Below, one piece after another: positions 50,214 through 61,200 of a stretch of DNA of 64,000 nucleotides; positions within the stretch are counted from its first letter, which is position 1, and each line of letters opens with the position of its first letter. The DNA comes from Zerene cesonia (taxonomy: Eukaryota; Arthropoda; Insecta; Lepidoptera; Pieridae). The stretch spans positions 2,414,266-2,478,265 of the forward strand of contig NW_024045133.1 in assembly GCF_012273895.1 (NCBI RefSeq), given 5' to 3'. The notes beneath the pieces are model-generated. The model worked only from the letters and a program-made list of their open reading frames with translations. It made no database searches and was not told the DNA's origin. The position numbers and the translations under genes are program-made.

Positions 50214-50430
50214 GTTGCTCGTAGCTTCGTCCGCGTGGTTAAAATCAATTTTCATGGACTTCCATAGCCTATGTAATCTGCTTGGGGGCAGAATTTATCA
50301 AAATGCTTTCTTAGCGAATGCCTACGTCATAACATCTATCTGCATGCCAAATTTCAGCCCGATCCGTCCAGTGGTTTGGGCTGTGCGTTGATAGGTCACT
50401 TTGTCAGTCAGTTACCTTTGAGTTATACAT
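50214..50430 (-). mobile_element. Helitron-like element H8
   Basis: tagctgttgctcgtagcttc ... gtcagttacctttgagttat. Confidence 0.45.
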
Positions 50431-50772
50431 ATTTAGACTAATAATTAAACAAAGTTGAAGAGTTTGTTCGTATGTTTGAACGCTAATCTCAGCAACAACT
50501 GGACCGATTTCGAAAATTCTGTCTCCGTTACTCACGCACTGTTGCATACGAAGCTGGGCGGATTTATAGTTAAAAATTATATTAATTAGAATTTGAAAAG
50601 TTCATTTTCAATATTAATTTATCTGTAATCGACAATTGTACAATGCAGGTGTGAAATTTATCTGATAAGCATATCAATATACATTGTATGAGAATCATAT
50701 AAACTCAATCCTTGAAGACACATGCAAATAATGAGTATCCATTTTTTAATCTATATCTATCTATATAAATAC

Positions 50773-51037
50773 TAGCTTTCCGCCCGCGGCTTCGCCCGCG
50801 AGGTATTTGGTTATATCGCTTTCATCTCCCTATTTTAACTCCTTATATAAATATAATCTATGGCTGTGAATGACATTGACATTTGTTTTTTAAAATATGC
50901 AAAATTAAATGTACTTTTTTCAATATTTCTGAGAGATTTTCTTAATATTTTTTTCCGTAAGAACCTTCTCCTAATAATAACAAATACAACAAAAAAAGAA
51001 TTAGTGAATTCGGTCCAGCCATTTCATCTTTGTATTC

Positions 51038-51136
<99 letters not shown>

Positions 51137-51140
51137 AATA
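50773..51140 (-). mobile_element. Helitron-like element H7 with TA expansion
   Basis: ctagctttccgcccgcggct ... tcggtccagccatttca, then a TA microsatellite at 51040-51134. Confidence 0.5.
51040..51134. repeat. (TA)n microsatellite
   Basis: TA run with one C interruption near 51050. Confidence 0.95.
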
Positions 51141-51953
51141 CAAAGAAGAAATCCAAAGAATGTCGTCGCTTAAGAAACAGTTCTTCGGCATCATTGTTAT
51201 TGACATTTGACCATATGACAGTTTTTGAATACAAAAAACCATGAATTTACATTAGGTAGAATAATTGATAATCTCCTTTTTTAAACTAGGCATTCAAAAA
51301 TATTTTATTAATACTTTAATTTATAATTTACAAAAATATGACCAATATTTTGCATGTAATTATGCAGTTGTCATAGTTCATGTGTTAATTAGCCTTCTAT
51401 AATATGTCTTTCTATTATTTTAATGGAAAAGAAACCGCATTACTGTGTATATTCCCTATGCTTTGAAGCAATGAATATAATTAAAGTAAAATACAATTCT
51501 GCCGCAAAACGTTGGATGAGTCCGGCATAATGTAATTACAGAAAAATATTGAAACCTCAATACCTCAGAATCGCTTTTACTAATATTTTTCAACGCCATC
51601 TATCGAAAACTCAATAAACTAGAACAAGCCAAAACCGTCCGACAAATTAATTTAAGCGCCATCTGTATGTTTTTAAGTATACAAAACAATTAGTCTTTTT
51701 TTTATTTAGCGGAAAGTCCAGTTTTATTTTTTCACAAGTATTCATATCTATTATTTCACAACATGTGCATTAGATAAAGATTGAATAAACCCAAATTTAT
51801 ATGCTAAAGTTTAAATGAATTATAATGATAGGAACCCCATCTTCGCAATATTATTGAAACCATGATGTTTTACAAATTTAGTCATAATTATAATTTTATT
51901 GAGTAAATTGTTTTAAAATTTATATGATGCTTATTTTTGAAAGATTACCAACT

Positions 51954-52026
51954 GGTTCCGTGGTGTAGTGGTTATCACATCTGCTTTACACGCAGAAGGC
52001 CGCCAGTTCGATCCTGGCCGGAATCA
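51954..52026 (+). tRNA. tRNA-Val (anticodon TAC)
   Basis: 73 nt, no intron, no encoded CCA. Acceptor stem GGTTCCG pairs with CGGAATC (one G-T wobble); A box TGGTGTAGTGG; anticodon stem CTGCT/cGCAGA around loop with TAC; T arm GCCAG-TTCGATC-CTGGC. A short T run follows, as expected for Pol III termination. A functional gene rather than a SINE head, as all stems are intact and no SINE body follows. Confidence 0.92.
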
Positions 52027-52332
52027 TAATTTTTTATATTTTTTTATTCTCCTAACATCTTGTGCGTAGATTTTGACAGAAAAAGCAGCATTTCGCGGAA
52101 ATGTTGAGCTATTTTTAACATACTCTTATTGCATACATGCTTCAAACCGGATTCTCCCAAGTACACGTGCACAGATTAATGATAGCACAGAGAAAGCTTA
52201 TTTATTAACACTTTTTAGCACCTGTATGTTTGTATGTAACCGACTCCTTTAGACTCGATTTCTTCCCACTTTAATGAACTTAAACTCTATATACTTATCA
52301 CGGATGGACAATTCATGAGTTCATTGTATTAC

Positions 52333-52524
52333 TAGCTGCGCCCCGCGGTAACCCGCGTAAGTCTGTATCCCGTAGGAATATTGGGATAAAAAATTGACTG
52401 TATGTTATTCCAGTTGTCCAGCTGTCTACGTACCAAATTTCATTGCGAGCGGTTCAGTAGTTTTTGCGTGATAGAGCAACAAACATACACACATTAGAAA
52501 CTTTCGCATTTAATATTAGTAGGA
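52333..52524 (-). mobile_element. Helitron-like element H1
   Basis: ctagctgcgccccgcggtaa ... taatattagtagga. Confidence 0.65.
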
Positions 52525-53219
52525 TATAGATACACCTATTATAATAGATAAATTCACATATTCCCTCTATTCATGTCTAATCTATGCAAAATACTTTGAA
52601 TTCAATCAGTCGTGTCCTTGTAAGTTGAGGTTACGGACGTATTTTGAAATAAAAATACGTAATTTTTTATTCAAATTCAAATATTATATGATTTCGTGAG
52701 AATTATCGAGGTAAGTGCTTTGTATTTATTTTTGTGTGAATTATAAAAACTCTATTGTATTATAAAGACGCTTTTTGGCTTCACCTGTATGTTTGTATGT
52801 AATTGACTCTTTTAGACTCGATTTTGACCCACTTTAAAGGGACAGTTTTTATTCAAACTCTGTACACTTATCAAGGATCGGTGACGATACGATAATTTCA
52901 TGAGTTTATCTTATTATCCTGATTAGGATCGACAGGATTAAATAATTTCTTTACGTATATTCTGTATAAGAGCAAGTGAGACAGTTTATTTGATTCTATC
53001 ATTAAAGTGTGTTTTTTAGCTTTTTTACTATAATTTTTTAAATAATTTATTAAAATAACTCCATCAGTCGATTTTAATTATATATATTTTAGAAGATTTT
53101 AATAATAGTAAATCGATTTTGACATTGTTTTGACCAACAAGAAATAATTTTTATGTAAGGAGGTTAGTTTTTAAAACGAAATAAGAATTTAAAAGTATGT
53201 AAAGTAAATAAATATAGGC

Positions 53220-53549
53220 TATTAGCTGTTCGTCTCGGCTTCGCCCCTGGTACATATATAGCCTATGTCACTCAGTGAACCTACAGCTATCCAATGGCGA
53301 AAGAATTTTTAAAATCGGTACATTGCTTCTTGTGAAAACGAGACAAACATACAAAATTACAAAAGTTTCCTATTTACAATATTAGTGTAGATATATACAT
53401 AATATTTTAAAGCTGAAGATTTGTTTGTTTGAACACGATAATCTCAGGAACGAGGCCGATTTCAAAAATCCTTTCACAGCTGGATATGTAGGCGATTCCT
53501 GGGTGCAGGCTATGTATGTAACACGGACGAAGCCGGGGCGAACAGCTAG
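53220..53549. mobile_element. Two H2 copies joined 5' end to 5' end
   Basis: A minus copy (tagctgttcgtctcggcttc ... attagtgtagat) meets a plus copy (aatattttaaagctgaagat ... ggggcgaacagctag), so both outer ends are 3' ends. Confidence 0.55.
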
Positions 53550-53662
53550 TTAAGTAAGCAGTACATATTTTATATTGAACAATGAATAAAAACATCACCA
53601 TACTCGTGCTAAGGTTAACTAATTTTAAAGAACACAAGATATTCAATTAAGAAATTAAAGAC

Positions 53663-53738
53663 TGTAGTTTTTGCGTGAAAGAATAACAAACATATACATC
53701 CATCCTCACCAACTTTCGCATTTATAATATTAGTAGGA
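53663..53738 (-). mobile_element. Helitron-like element H1, 5' fragment
   Basis: tgtagtttttgcgtgaaaga ... aatattagtagga. Confidence 0.5.
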
Positions 53739-53799
53739 TGTTAATCGACTTTCATACAAACTATATAATAATATACATATATTTATTTATTTATAATCC

Positions 53800-53915
53800 T
53801 TTATTGTACAAACTTAGAAAGAAGCAACAGAACACAGTAAACAGAAAAAAAAGACATTGTTTGTACAAGAGGCGGCCTTATTGCTTAACACAATCTCTGC
53901 CAGGCAACCTTGTAG
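53800..53915 (-). mobile_element. Non-LTR retrotransposon 3' tail
   Basis: ttattgtacaaacttagaaa ... aggcggccttattgcttaac ... gccaggcaacct. Confidence 0.4.
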
Positions 53916-54036
53916 GAGAGGAAATGTACGAAGTTCTGGGATAGTGCAAAAGCGAAAGAAAAACATATGTTATTTCTTCTCGGCATTCCGAATCGTTAAA
54001 TAAAAAATAACGATTCATAAAGACTTGTAAAAGCAT

Positions 54037-54215
54037 GTCATCATCATCAGCCATACATGTTCCCACTGCTGGGACACAGGCCTCCTATGGGGGTTCAGGT
54101 CATAATCCACCACGCAGGCCAAGTGCGGGTTGGCATATGTCACATGTCGTCGAACTTTTGATTCTCGGACATGCCGGTTTCCTCGCGTTTTCCTTCCGTT
54201 TTGAGCAGTAAAATA
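54037..54215 (-). mobile_element. SINE S2, 3' fragment
   Basis: Reverse copy: (tca)n, catgttcccactgctggg, through gtcgtcgaactttt. Confidence 0.65.
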
Positions 54216-54717
54216 ATACTAAATTAATATATTTATTGGGTAATGACCTTTTGAGCTAGAAATGGTCTATGTATCGCAAAACGGGCAGACGGATAGATTC
54301 TGATATATCGATTCGGGGATTCGCAAAGTCTATTCCTTTAATTATTATTTATTTATCTCTTATAGCAAGAGGAATAAATATTTGCCAGTTTCAAGTAAAA
54401 TAAAGTAAATACTCGACTCTTTCCATGCTTCCCGCGCTTTTTGTTTCATACCCGTTTGCCAAACCAGCTTGAAAATTTCTTTTTATTAATTACACTTTTT
54501 TTATTAGCTTCACCTGTATGTTTGTTTGTAACCGACTTCTTTGGGCGCGATTTTGACCCACTTTAAACGGCCAGATTTCGTTCAAACTTTGTAGATTTAT
54601 TGAGGACCGATGACAATACACTAATTTGATAAAATTATTCCAGTTTTCAATTTGCAAAATATGATTTTTGTTAAAGCGTGTTTTATAGTTTTTTTAAACT
54701 ATTATATTGATTATTAT

Positions 54718-54918
54718 TAGCTGCGCCCGGCGTTTTCACCCGCGTCAGCAGTCCGTATCCCGTAGGAATATCGGGATAAAAAGTTGCCTATATGTCATTC
54801 CAGTAATCCAGCTGTCTACGTACCAAATTTCATTGCAATCGGTTCAGTAGCTTTTGCGAGAAAGAGCAACAAATACACACACATCCTTACAATTTTGGCA
54901 TTTATAATATTAGTAGGA
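54718..54918 (-). mobile_element. Helitron-like element H1
   Basis: tagctgcgcccggcgttttc ... aatattagtagga. Confidence 0.65.
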
Positions 54919-54979
54919 TCTATCTAAATTTCATATGACAATAATAAAAGCTATATTTGCGGACGTTATATTTATTATT

Positions 54980-55140
54980 AACTAGCTGTTCGCCCCGGTT
55001 TCATTCATGGTACATATATAGCCTATGTCACTTATGGTAATTGCAACGTTATAATAGTGAAAGAATTTTTTGAAATCGGTCCAGCCGTTCACGCATGATG
55101 GCGTGACTAAAGGAAATAGGGATTCATTTTTATATAGATA
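54980..55140 (-). mobile_element. Helitron-like element H2-related
   Basis: actagctgttcgccccggtt ... tatatagataac. Confidence 0.5.
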
Positions 55141-55145
55141 ACTAA

Positions 55146-55345
55146 GCCTACTAATATTATAAATGCGAAAGTTTATAAGGATGTGTGTGCGTTTGTTGCT
55201 CTTTCACGCAAAAACTACTGAACCGATTGCAATGAAATTTGGTACGTAGATAGCTGGACAACTGGAATAACATATAGGCAACTTTTTGTCCCGATATTTC
55301 TATGGGATATGGACGAATGCGGGTGAAACCGCTGGTCGCAGCTAG
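55146..55345 (+). mobile_element. Helitron-like element H1
   Basis: gcctactaatattataaatg ... accgctggtcgcagctag. Confidence 0.65.
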
Positions 55346-55544
55346 TAGATAATACATCGAATGGCTCTGTAACCTTCACAGAAGCAACTAGTAATATTAT
55401 ATCGAGTCTTCTTACATTAGGAAATATAATTTTAATTGACTTCCAAAAAGGATCTAGCCTTCAAATTCATCCCCCAACAATCTAGTCTATGACCTGATCC
55501 ATAGTCATGTACCTAAGTATTTATATCCTACTATCACGACATAG

Positions 55545-55873
55545 TATAATGCAAAGTCGCTTAGCGCGTCTACCCCTATGCGTGTATGTATGTTTAGATG
55601 TATAAACTGCAGAACGGATTTTAATGGGATTTTTATAGATAGAGTGATTCAAGACGAAGGTTTATTTAATATATAAAATTCTCGTGTCACAGTTTTCGTT
55701 GCCATAGTCCTCCGAAACGGCTTGACCGATTTTGATGAAATTTTTTGTGAGAACCGCCAACATCTATTTTTCATACTCCTAAATGATAAGAGTAAGGCGG
55801 AACAGCGTTTGCCGGGTGCAGCTAGTATGTTAAATAACATTACAACGCGTGCGAATCCGCGGGAAAAAGCTAG
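55545..55873 (+). mobile_element. Helitron-like element H6 with H3 inserted in it
   Basis: H6 5' part (cgacatagtataatgcaaag ... ggtttatttaa), H3 at 55669-55825 (ending ccgggtgcagctag), then H6 3' end (cgcgggaaaaagctag). Confidence 0.6.
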
Positions 55874-56085
55874 TTTAAGATGATGGAATTTATAACAGTC
55901 ATAATATGTATCAGTGGATGTTTCTAGAATGTTGCAGACTTTTTTCTCTATTTCTTGTTGTTATTTTCCTCGTTTTTTTTTTTATTTGCGTCAATTATTG
56001 TTGTCTATGGTATAGGTGAGGTATGAGTACATAGCATATCTGCGCAGTTATAATGGTTTATTTTTTTTTTTATGCCATTACACAA

Positions 56086-56289
56086 GATCGCCTCTTTGGC
56101 ACATTGGTTAACGCGTGAGCGTAGTACCGAGGGGACCTGGGTTCAATTCCCGGTGGGGACGCACAAAAAAAATGTCTCGGTCTCGCAGGACACAGAAGGC
56201 CTACCTACTAGTCTGTAAAGAAAATCGATCAGTGAAACAGATGTACATCATCTGCCCCATACCCCACTAGGGGACACGGGACTTCACTT
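56086..56289 (+). mobile_element. tRNA-derived SINE (family S1)
   Basis: Head TTGGCACATTGGTTAACGCG and B box GGGTTCAATTCCC; duplication ATTACACAAGA on both sides. Confidence 0.8.
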
Positions 56290-56395
56290 ATTACACAAGA
56301 ACTGAAATGACGTACACACGCACACATTCTTATAATCAACCAATCAACGGTAAACAGTTTAAATGTAGTCCGATAGTATTTTTCATCATATAGTC

Positions 56396-56545
56396 TTTAT
56401 ATATAATTATCGTATCAAAATGTTCGTTTCCATACCTCTGAAACGCCTGCACCGAATCTCATGAAATTTTGTCTGCATATCGATTTAATCTGGGAATCGG
56501 CTAACATCTATTTTTCATACCCCCAAATAACAAGAGTAGGACAAT
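56396..56545 (+). mobile_element. Helitron-like element H3-related, 3' truncated
   Basis: Shares ggctaacatctatttttcat and aacaagagtag with H3. Confidence 0.45.
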
Positions 56546-56747
56546 TAAAAGTTGACTAATTTTACGAATTATAATGTGATAATAAAAATTATGAACACAA
56601 CCGCTCATTAATTCATGCAAATAACACTTAAATAAGTATTAAACGATATTTTCCTTGTGTTATGGCGTTGTTACGAAGTGGGAGGATGATTATCAATACA
56701 CTATGATGTTTTCAACACGCTTTTATTTGCTTCATCTGTATATTTAT

Positions 56748-57068
56748 GTCATCGTCGGCAATGGAGCTGGTGGGTCGCCTGATGGTAAGCGCTACTACCG
56801 CCAGTGGACATTTGGAGATGTAAGGTCGATTGGCCGACCTTACGCCTCTACAAATGGATTGTTGACTTCATATTGGAAAGGGATTAAGGAAGGATTGATG
56901 ATAGGAATAAAGGAAAGGACTGGGAAGGGTAAGGAAGCGGATATGGGCCTCTGGCTCCCCCGCTCGCCGAAAGAAACACAGAACTATGCTATTTCACGCC
57001 GGTCTTCTCTGGGCGTGTGGTACTTACCCAGCGCGAGCTGGCTCAATTCGTGCTGAAGCGTGTTCGAC
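56748..57068 (-). repeat. PolyA-tailed dispersed repeat P1
   Basis: tgtcatcgtcggcaatggag ... gtgctgaagcgtgttcgac, full length. Confidence 0.55.
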
Positions 57069-57674
57069 CACCACATATAGAATGTATTTATATAACCGAG
57101 TTCTTAAGACTTGATTTTGACCCACTTCAACGGACAGATTCAATTCAAATTTTGTACACTTATCAAGGATCGATGACAATACAATAATTTCAAGAGCATA
57201 CCTTTTTATCCTAAATAAATCGCCAGGATTGAATAATTTCCATACGTATACTTTGTATAAGAGAAATGAGATAATTCAGTGACTATTTAAAAATGTTTGG
57301 CGCGAAAATTAAAAAAAAATTGGACAACGTAGGTAATGAATATCAGAATGACAGATTCCAAATTCAAAATTTTAAATTGTGTAACATATTTTTTATTGTA
57401 ACTGTATATTATGGACAGACTAAATATTTTACATGTCAGTTCAGTGTCTCAGTTACAAAGTTTTGATCAAATGCTTTTACGCATTATGAAGATCTTTGGA
57501 GTAAGGGTTCTGGGTTGTGTCTAGGACCTAGGTACCCAAGAATTCGTCCCAAATTACCTTGTATATTGTAAATTGTAATAATGTAACGTTTTTTAATGAT
57601 GAAAGAATTTTCAAAAAGAATATAGTTATCAATTGCACTAATTTTAGAAACTATCGGTGACTTTTTACAGAAGC

Positions 57675-57853
57675 ACTAGCGATGCGCCCCGGCTTCGCCC
57701 GTGGTACATATATAACCTATGGCTTTCCTCAATAAATGGTCTATTTAACACTGAAAGAATTTTTCAAATCGGACCTGTAGTTCCTGAGATTAGTCCGTTC
57801 AAACAAACAAACAAACTTTTCTTAAACAAAATCTTTATAATATTAGTATAGAT
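57675..57853 (-). mobile_element. Helitron-like element H2
   Basis: ctagcgatgcgccccggctt ... attagtatagat. Confidence 0.6.
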
Positions 57854-57868
57854 TTATTTTTATTATGC

Positions 57869-58015
57869 TAGCATTTGTCCGCGGCGTCTTACGCGTTAAA
57901 TTTGGAGTAGTTTAATAGATGTTATTATTATTCTATAAAAAAACCAAATTCGTTAAGTTTTAAAGATTTAAACATACATAGGGACAGACGTGGGAAGCGA
58001 CTTAGCTTTTAACGT
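57869..58015 (-). mobile_element. Helitron-like element H6, upstream of gene C
   Basis: ctagcatttgtccgcggcgt ... gggaagcgacttagctttta. Confidence 0.45.
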
Positions 58016-58098
58016 CGTGAAGGTTGTGGTAGTGCGTAGAACCACAGATAACACAATACTAATTAGAACAGTATAGTATTATGTTGTCTATGCTAGAA

Positions 58099-58108
58099 CT
58101 ATAAAAAA
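58099..58108 (+). promoter_or_regulatory. TATA-like box upstream of gene C
   Basis: CTATAAAAAA about 90 bp before the ATG. A tttcag at 58144-58149 could instead be the acceptor of a leader intron. Confidence 0.3.
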
Positions 58109-58192
58109 ATGTATGTACATTCTCTGCTAATAAACGCGTTTATTTTCAGATACAACAATGGACTAACACAAACTGCGAACGAGTAATTAAAA

Positions 58193-58247
58193 ATGTTAAT
58201 AGCATTTATTTTCCTTGTTTTCGCAAGCGGGGGATTGCCTCAGAACA
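58193..58247 (+). CDS. Gene C exon 1 (signal peptide)
   Basis: MLIAFIFLVFASGGLPQN plus one base; donor gtgagt. Confidence 0.85.
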
Positions 58248-61200
58248 GTGAGTACCCGCTATGTCTAGTGACGAAAACGCAGTCATGTGGAAATGTGGTT
58301 GAGGTTGACTTTTAACTAACTCCCGTGGCCCCTTAACTTCAGCGGCTTGACGGAACACAGTGGGGTTTTGGACATAACCCAAAGCTCCATCCCCGAGGGC
58401 CGTGGGTAGCTATGTAAGATTTCCCCACTATAAATAAAAGTCATGTGGCTGAGTGGCTACCCCATCTGGCTCCACTTTATGTTTCTCGCTTTATTTATTT
58501 CTTAATTTTTCTTTGTTTAATTGTTTTCTTATGTTAGCTTTTTTATTGTGCTGTTTTGTTTTTATTATTGTATTGTTTTTTCTTAAGTTTATAGTCTTTT
58601 TTTTAATTATCATTTTGTGGAGTCAAATAAATGTAAAAAAAAGAAACGTCAAACATGTCAAAATATGTCAAACCACTGCTGAACAGTTTAATGCATACAA
58701 ATTCATAGAATCAAATGACGCTTAACAGAAAAAATAATGCAGAAATTATTATTTACTAGCTTCCCGACCGCGGCTTCGCCCGCCTCCATATTGTTTTTTA
58801 CCATTTAAGCCTTCCCTGGACTATTCAGAATGCACCAAAATCATGATTATAAAAATCAGACCAACCATTTTAGGCTTGTTTCCTCTTCCTCACTCTTCCC
58901 AGTCCATTCCTTCTTTCCTGTCGTCAATTCTTTTCATAACCCTTACCCCATAAAAGCGGGCAGCGCATTCGCAGACCACTACCTCTGGTTCTGTCGCAGG
59001 CTCTGTTCACGGGCGGTGGTGATCAATTACTATCAGGCGAACCACCAGTCAGTTGTCCGCTGTGACATAAAAAAAAATATATATTTTGTTTAGAGCAGGT
59101 GTGACAATTGATTCTATGATTGAAGAGTGTTTTTAATTTTTTGGACTATGTTTATGATCTGGAATTTACTTATTTATTAATTATGTCAGGGAGTCAATGT
59201 GGTATTTAGTATCCACTGAAAATCAGTGGAGAGTCTTAAGTTCCTTTAATGGGCTTAGACTCTTATACACTGAGTGGATCTCCCGTTTATACGAGGTTTA
59301 TTTATCGTTTTGTAAATAAAATTATTCTTTATAACTTTACCTTGCATAAATAAATGTATTTTCTTTATTTATTTTTATTACTTGTGGTAAGTTTCGTCTA
59401 AATAGAGGTCTAATTAAAGTCGATTTATAAATAATTTTTAGTTGGCGATCAGTGCATAGTGCAACCAACTCAAATCATCGGCAGATGTGTTCCCGCCAAC
59501 GAGTGTGTTTCCGTCAGACAGGATAATTCGTAAGTATTTACCTAAACTTAGGGCTTGTTATGATTAGTGCGTTCAAACAATCAAACAAACTCTTCAGCTT
59601 TATAACACAGTAGTAAATACTTTCTTTTGTCTCTTGTACTGTTTATAAACAATCATCATCATCAGCCCATATATGTTCCCACTGCTGGGACACAGGCCTC
59701 TTATGAGGGTTCAGGTTATAATCCAGCACGCTGGCCAAGTGCGGGTTGGCTGATGTCACATGTCGTCGAACTTTGATTCTTGCTCATGCCGGTTTCCTTC
59801 ACGATGTTTTCCATCACCGTTTCTAGTAGTAGCGCTGTAGCATACATGCGCAGATATGATGTTATCCACATGCGCAGATAAATTGAGAAATCAATTTATT
59901 TCCTGCAAACTCGCCTGGTCTCGAACCCCCGACTAATCGATTTTAAATCCGAGGTCACCACTGAGCCACCACTGTTTACACACGTGTGCGTTATTTGCTT
60001 CGCTATACAGTCGATATCAGTGTACACCATATTGATACTTGTGTTCTAAGACATAGGGTTTCTTTTCCAGGCGCAACGGTATAAACCCTTCCATATGCTC
60101 ATACACTTTTGATAGTGTGATAGTGTGCTGTCGAGATGGGTCCTCCATCTTGCAAGCGGCCACACAACAACGCGAGTAAGTTATTTATCCTACTAATATT
60201 ATAAATGCGAAAGTTTGTAAGGATGTGTGTGTGTTTGTTGCTCTTTCATACAAAAACTACTGAACCGATTGCAATGAAATTTGGTACGTAGACAGCTGGA
60301 CAACTGGAATAACATATAGGCAACTTTTTATCCCGATATTCCACGGGATACGGACTTACGCGGTTGAAACCGCGGGGCGCAGCTAGTAATGCTATATAAA
60401 CATGCATGCATTCCCTATTCCATCCCCTTGCGAATAGAATTTATCAAAATCCTTTCTTAGCGGATGCGTACGTCATGACATCTATCTACATGGCGAATTT
60501 CAGCCCGATCCGTCCAGCGGTTTGGGCTGTGCGTTGATAAATCACTATTTTAGTCGGTCAGTCTGTCAGTCAGTCACCTTTGAGTTTTATATACGAGTAT
60601 ATAGATACCTCATTGTAGAAATACAAAAAGTAGACGTTATATAAAGTTATTAGTCGCTAATATTTCATAGAAATGGCGGCCATTTTGCTCACGCCCACAG
60701 ATATCTCTACTAAGAATATTAAAATAACCTGCATTTTATGTCATAGCGGGCAGCTGAGCTGGTGGTTCGCCTGATGCTAAGCGATCACCACCGCCCATGA
60801 ACATTCGCAGAGTAATGCCTAAGAATGGCCTGCCTGCCTACTAGTTGTTTGCCCCGACTTCACCCCGACATGGGCTATATGTGTACCATACACATATAGC
60901 CCATGTCACTCAATGAAGTTGCGTTTTTCTAATGGTGAAAGAATTTTTTGAAATCGCTTCAGCGGTTATTGCTTGAAAACATTACGAACATACAAACAAA
61001 TTTTTTCTCCCTATAATATTAGTGTAGAAATTCTGCATTTGTTAAATTCGTTACAGTCGCAGGCCGGTCTGGTCGAATCAGTCAGCGAATCGAAACAGCA
61101 GAATGAGACTCAGCGAAAGGAGTGAGTAAGAGTTTTTACCGACTTAAAAAAGAAGGTTGTGATTATTATTAACTAGAATATTAGTGCTTGTTACCTATTG

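Larger units (their letters stand above)
49561..58192. other. Intergenic region between divergent genes B and C
   Basis: Contains the tRNA-Val gene, several Helitron-like copies, a TA microsatellite, SINE and polyA-tailed repeat copies; no exon seen. Genes B and C are transcribed away from each other across it. Confidence 0.6.
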
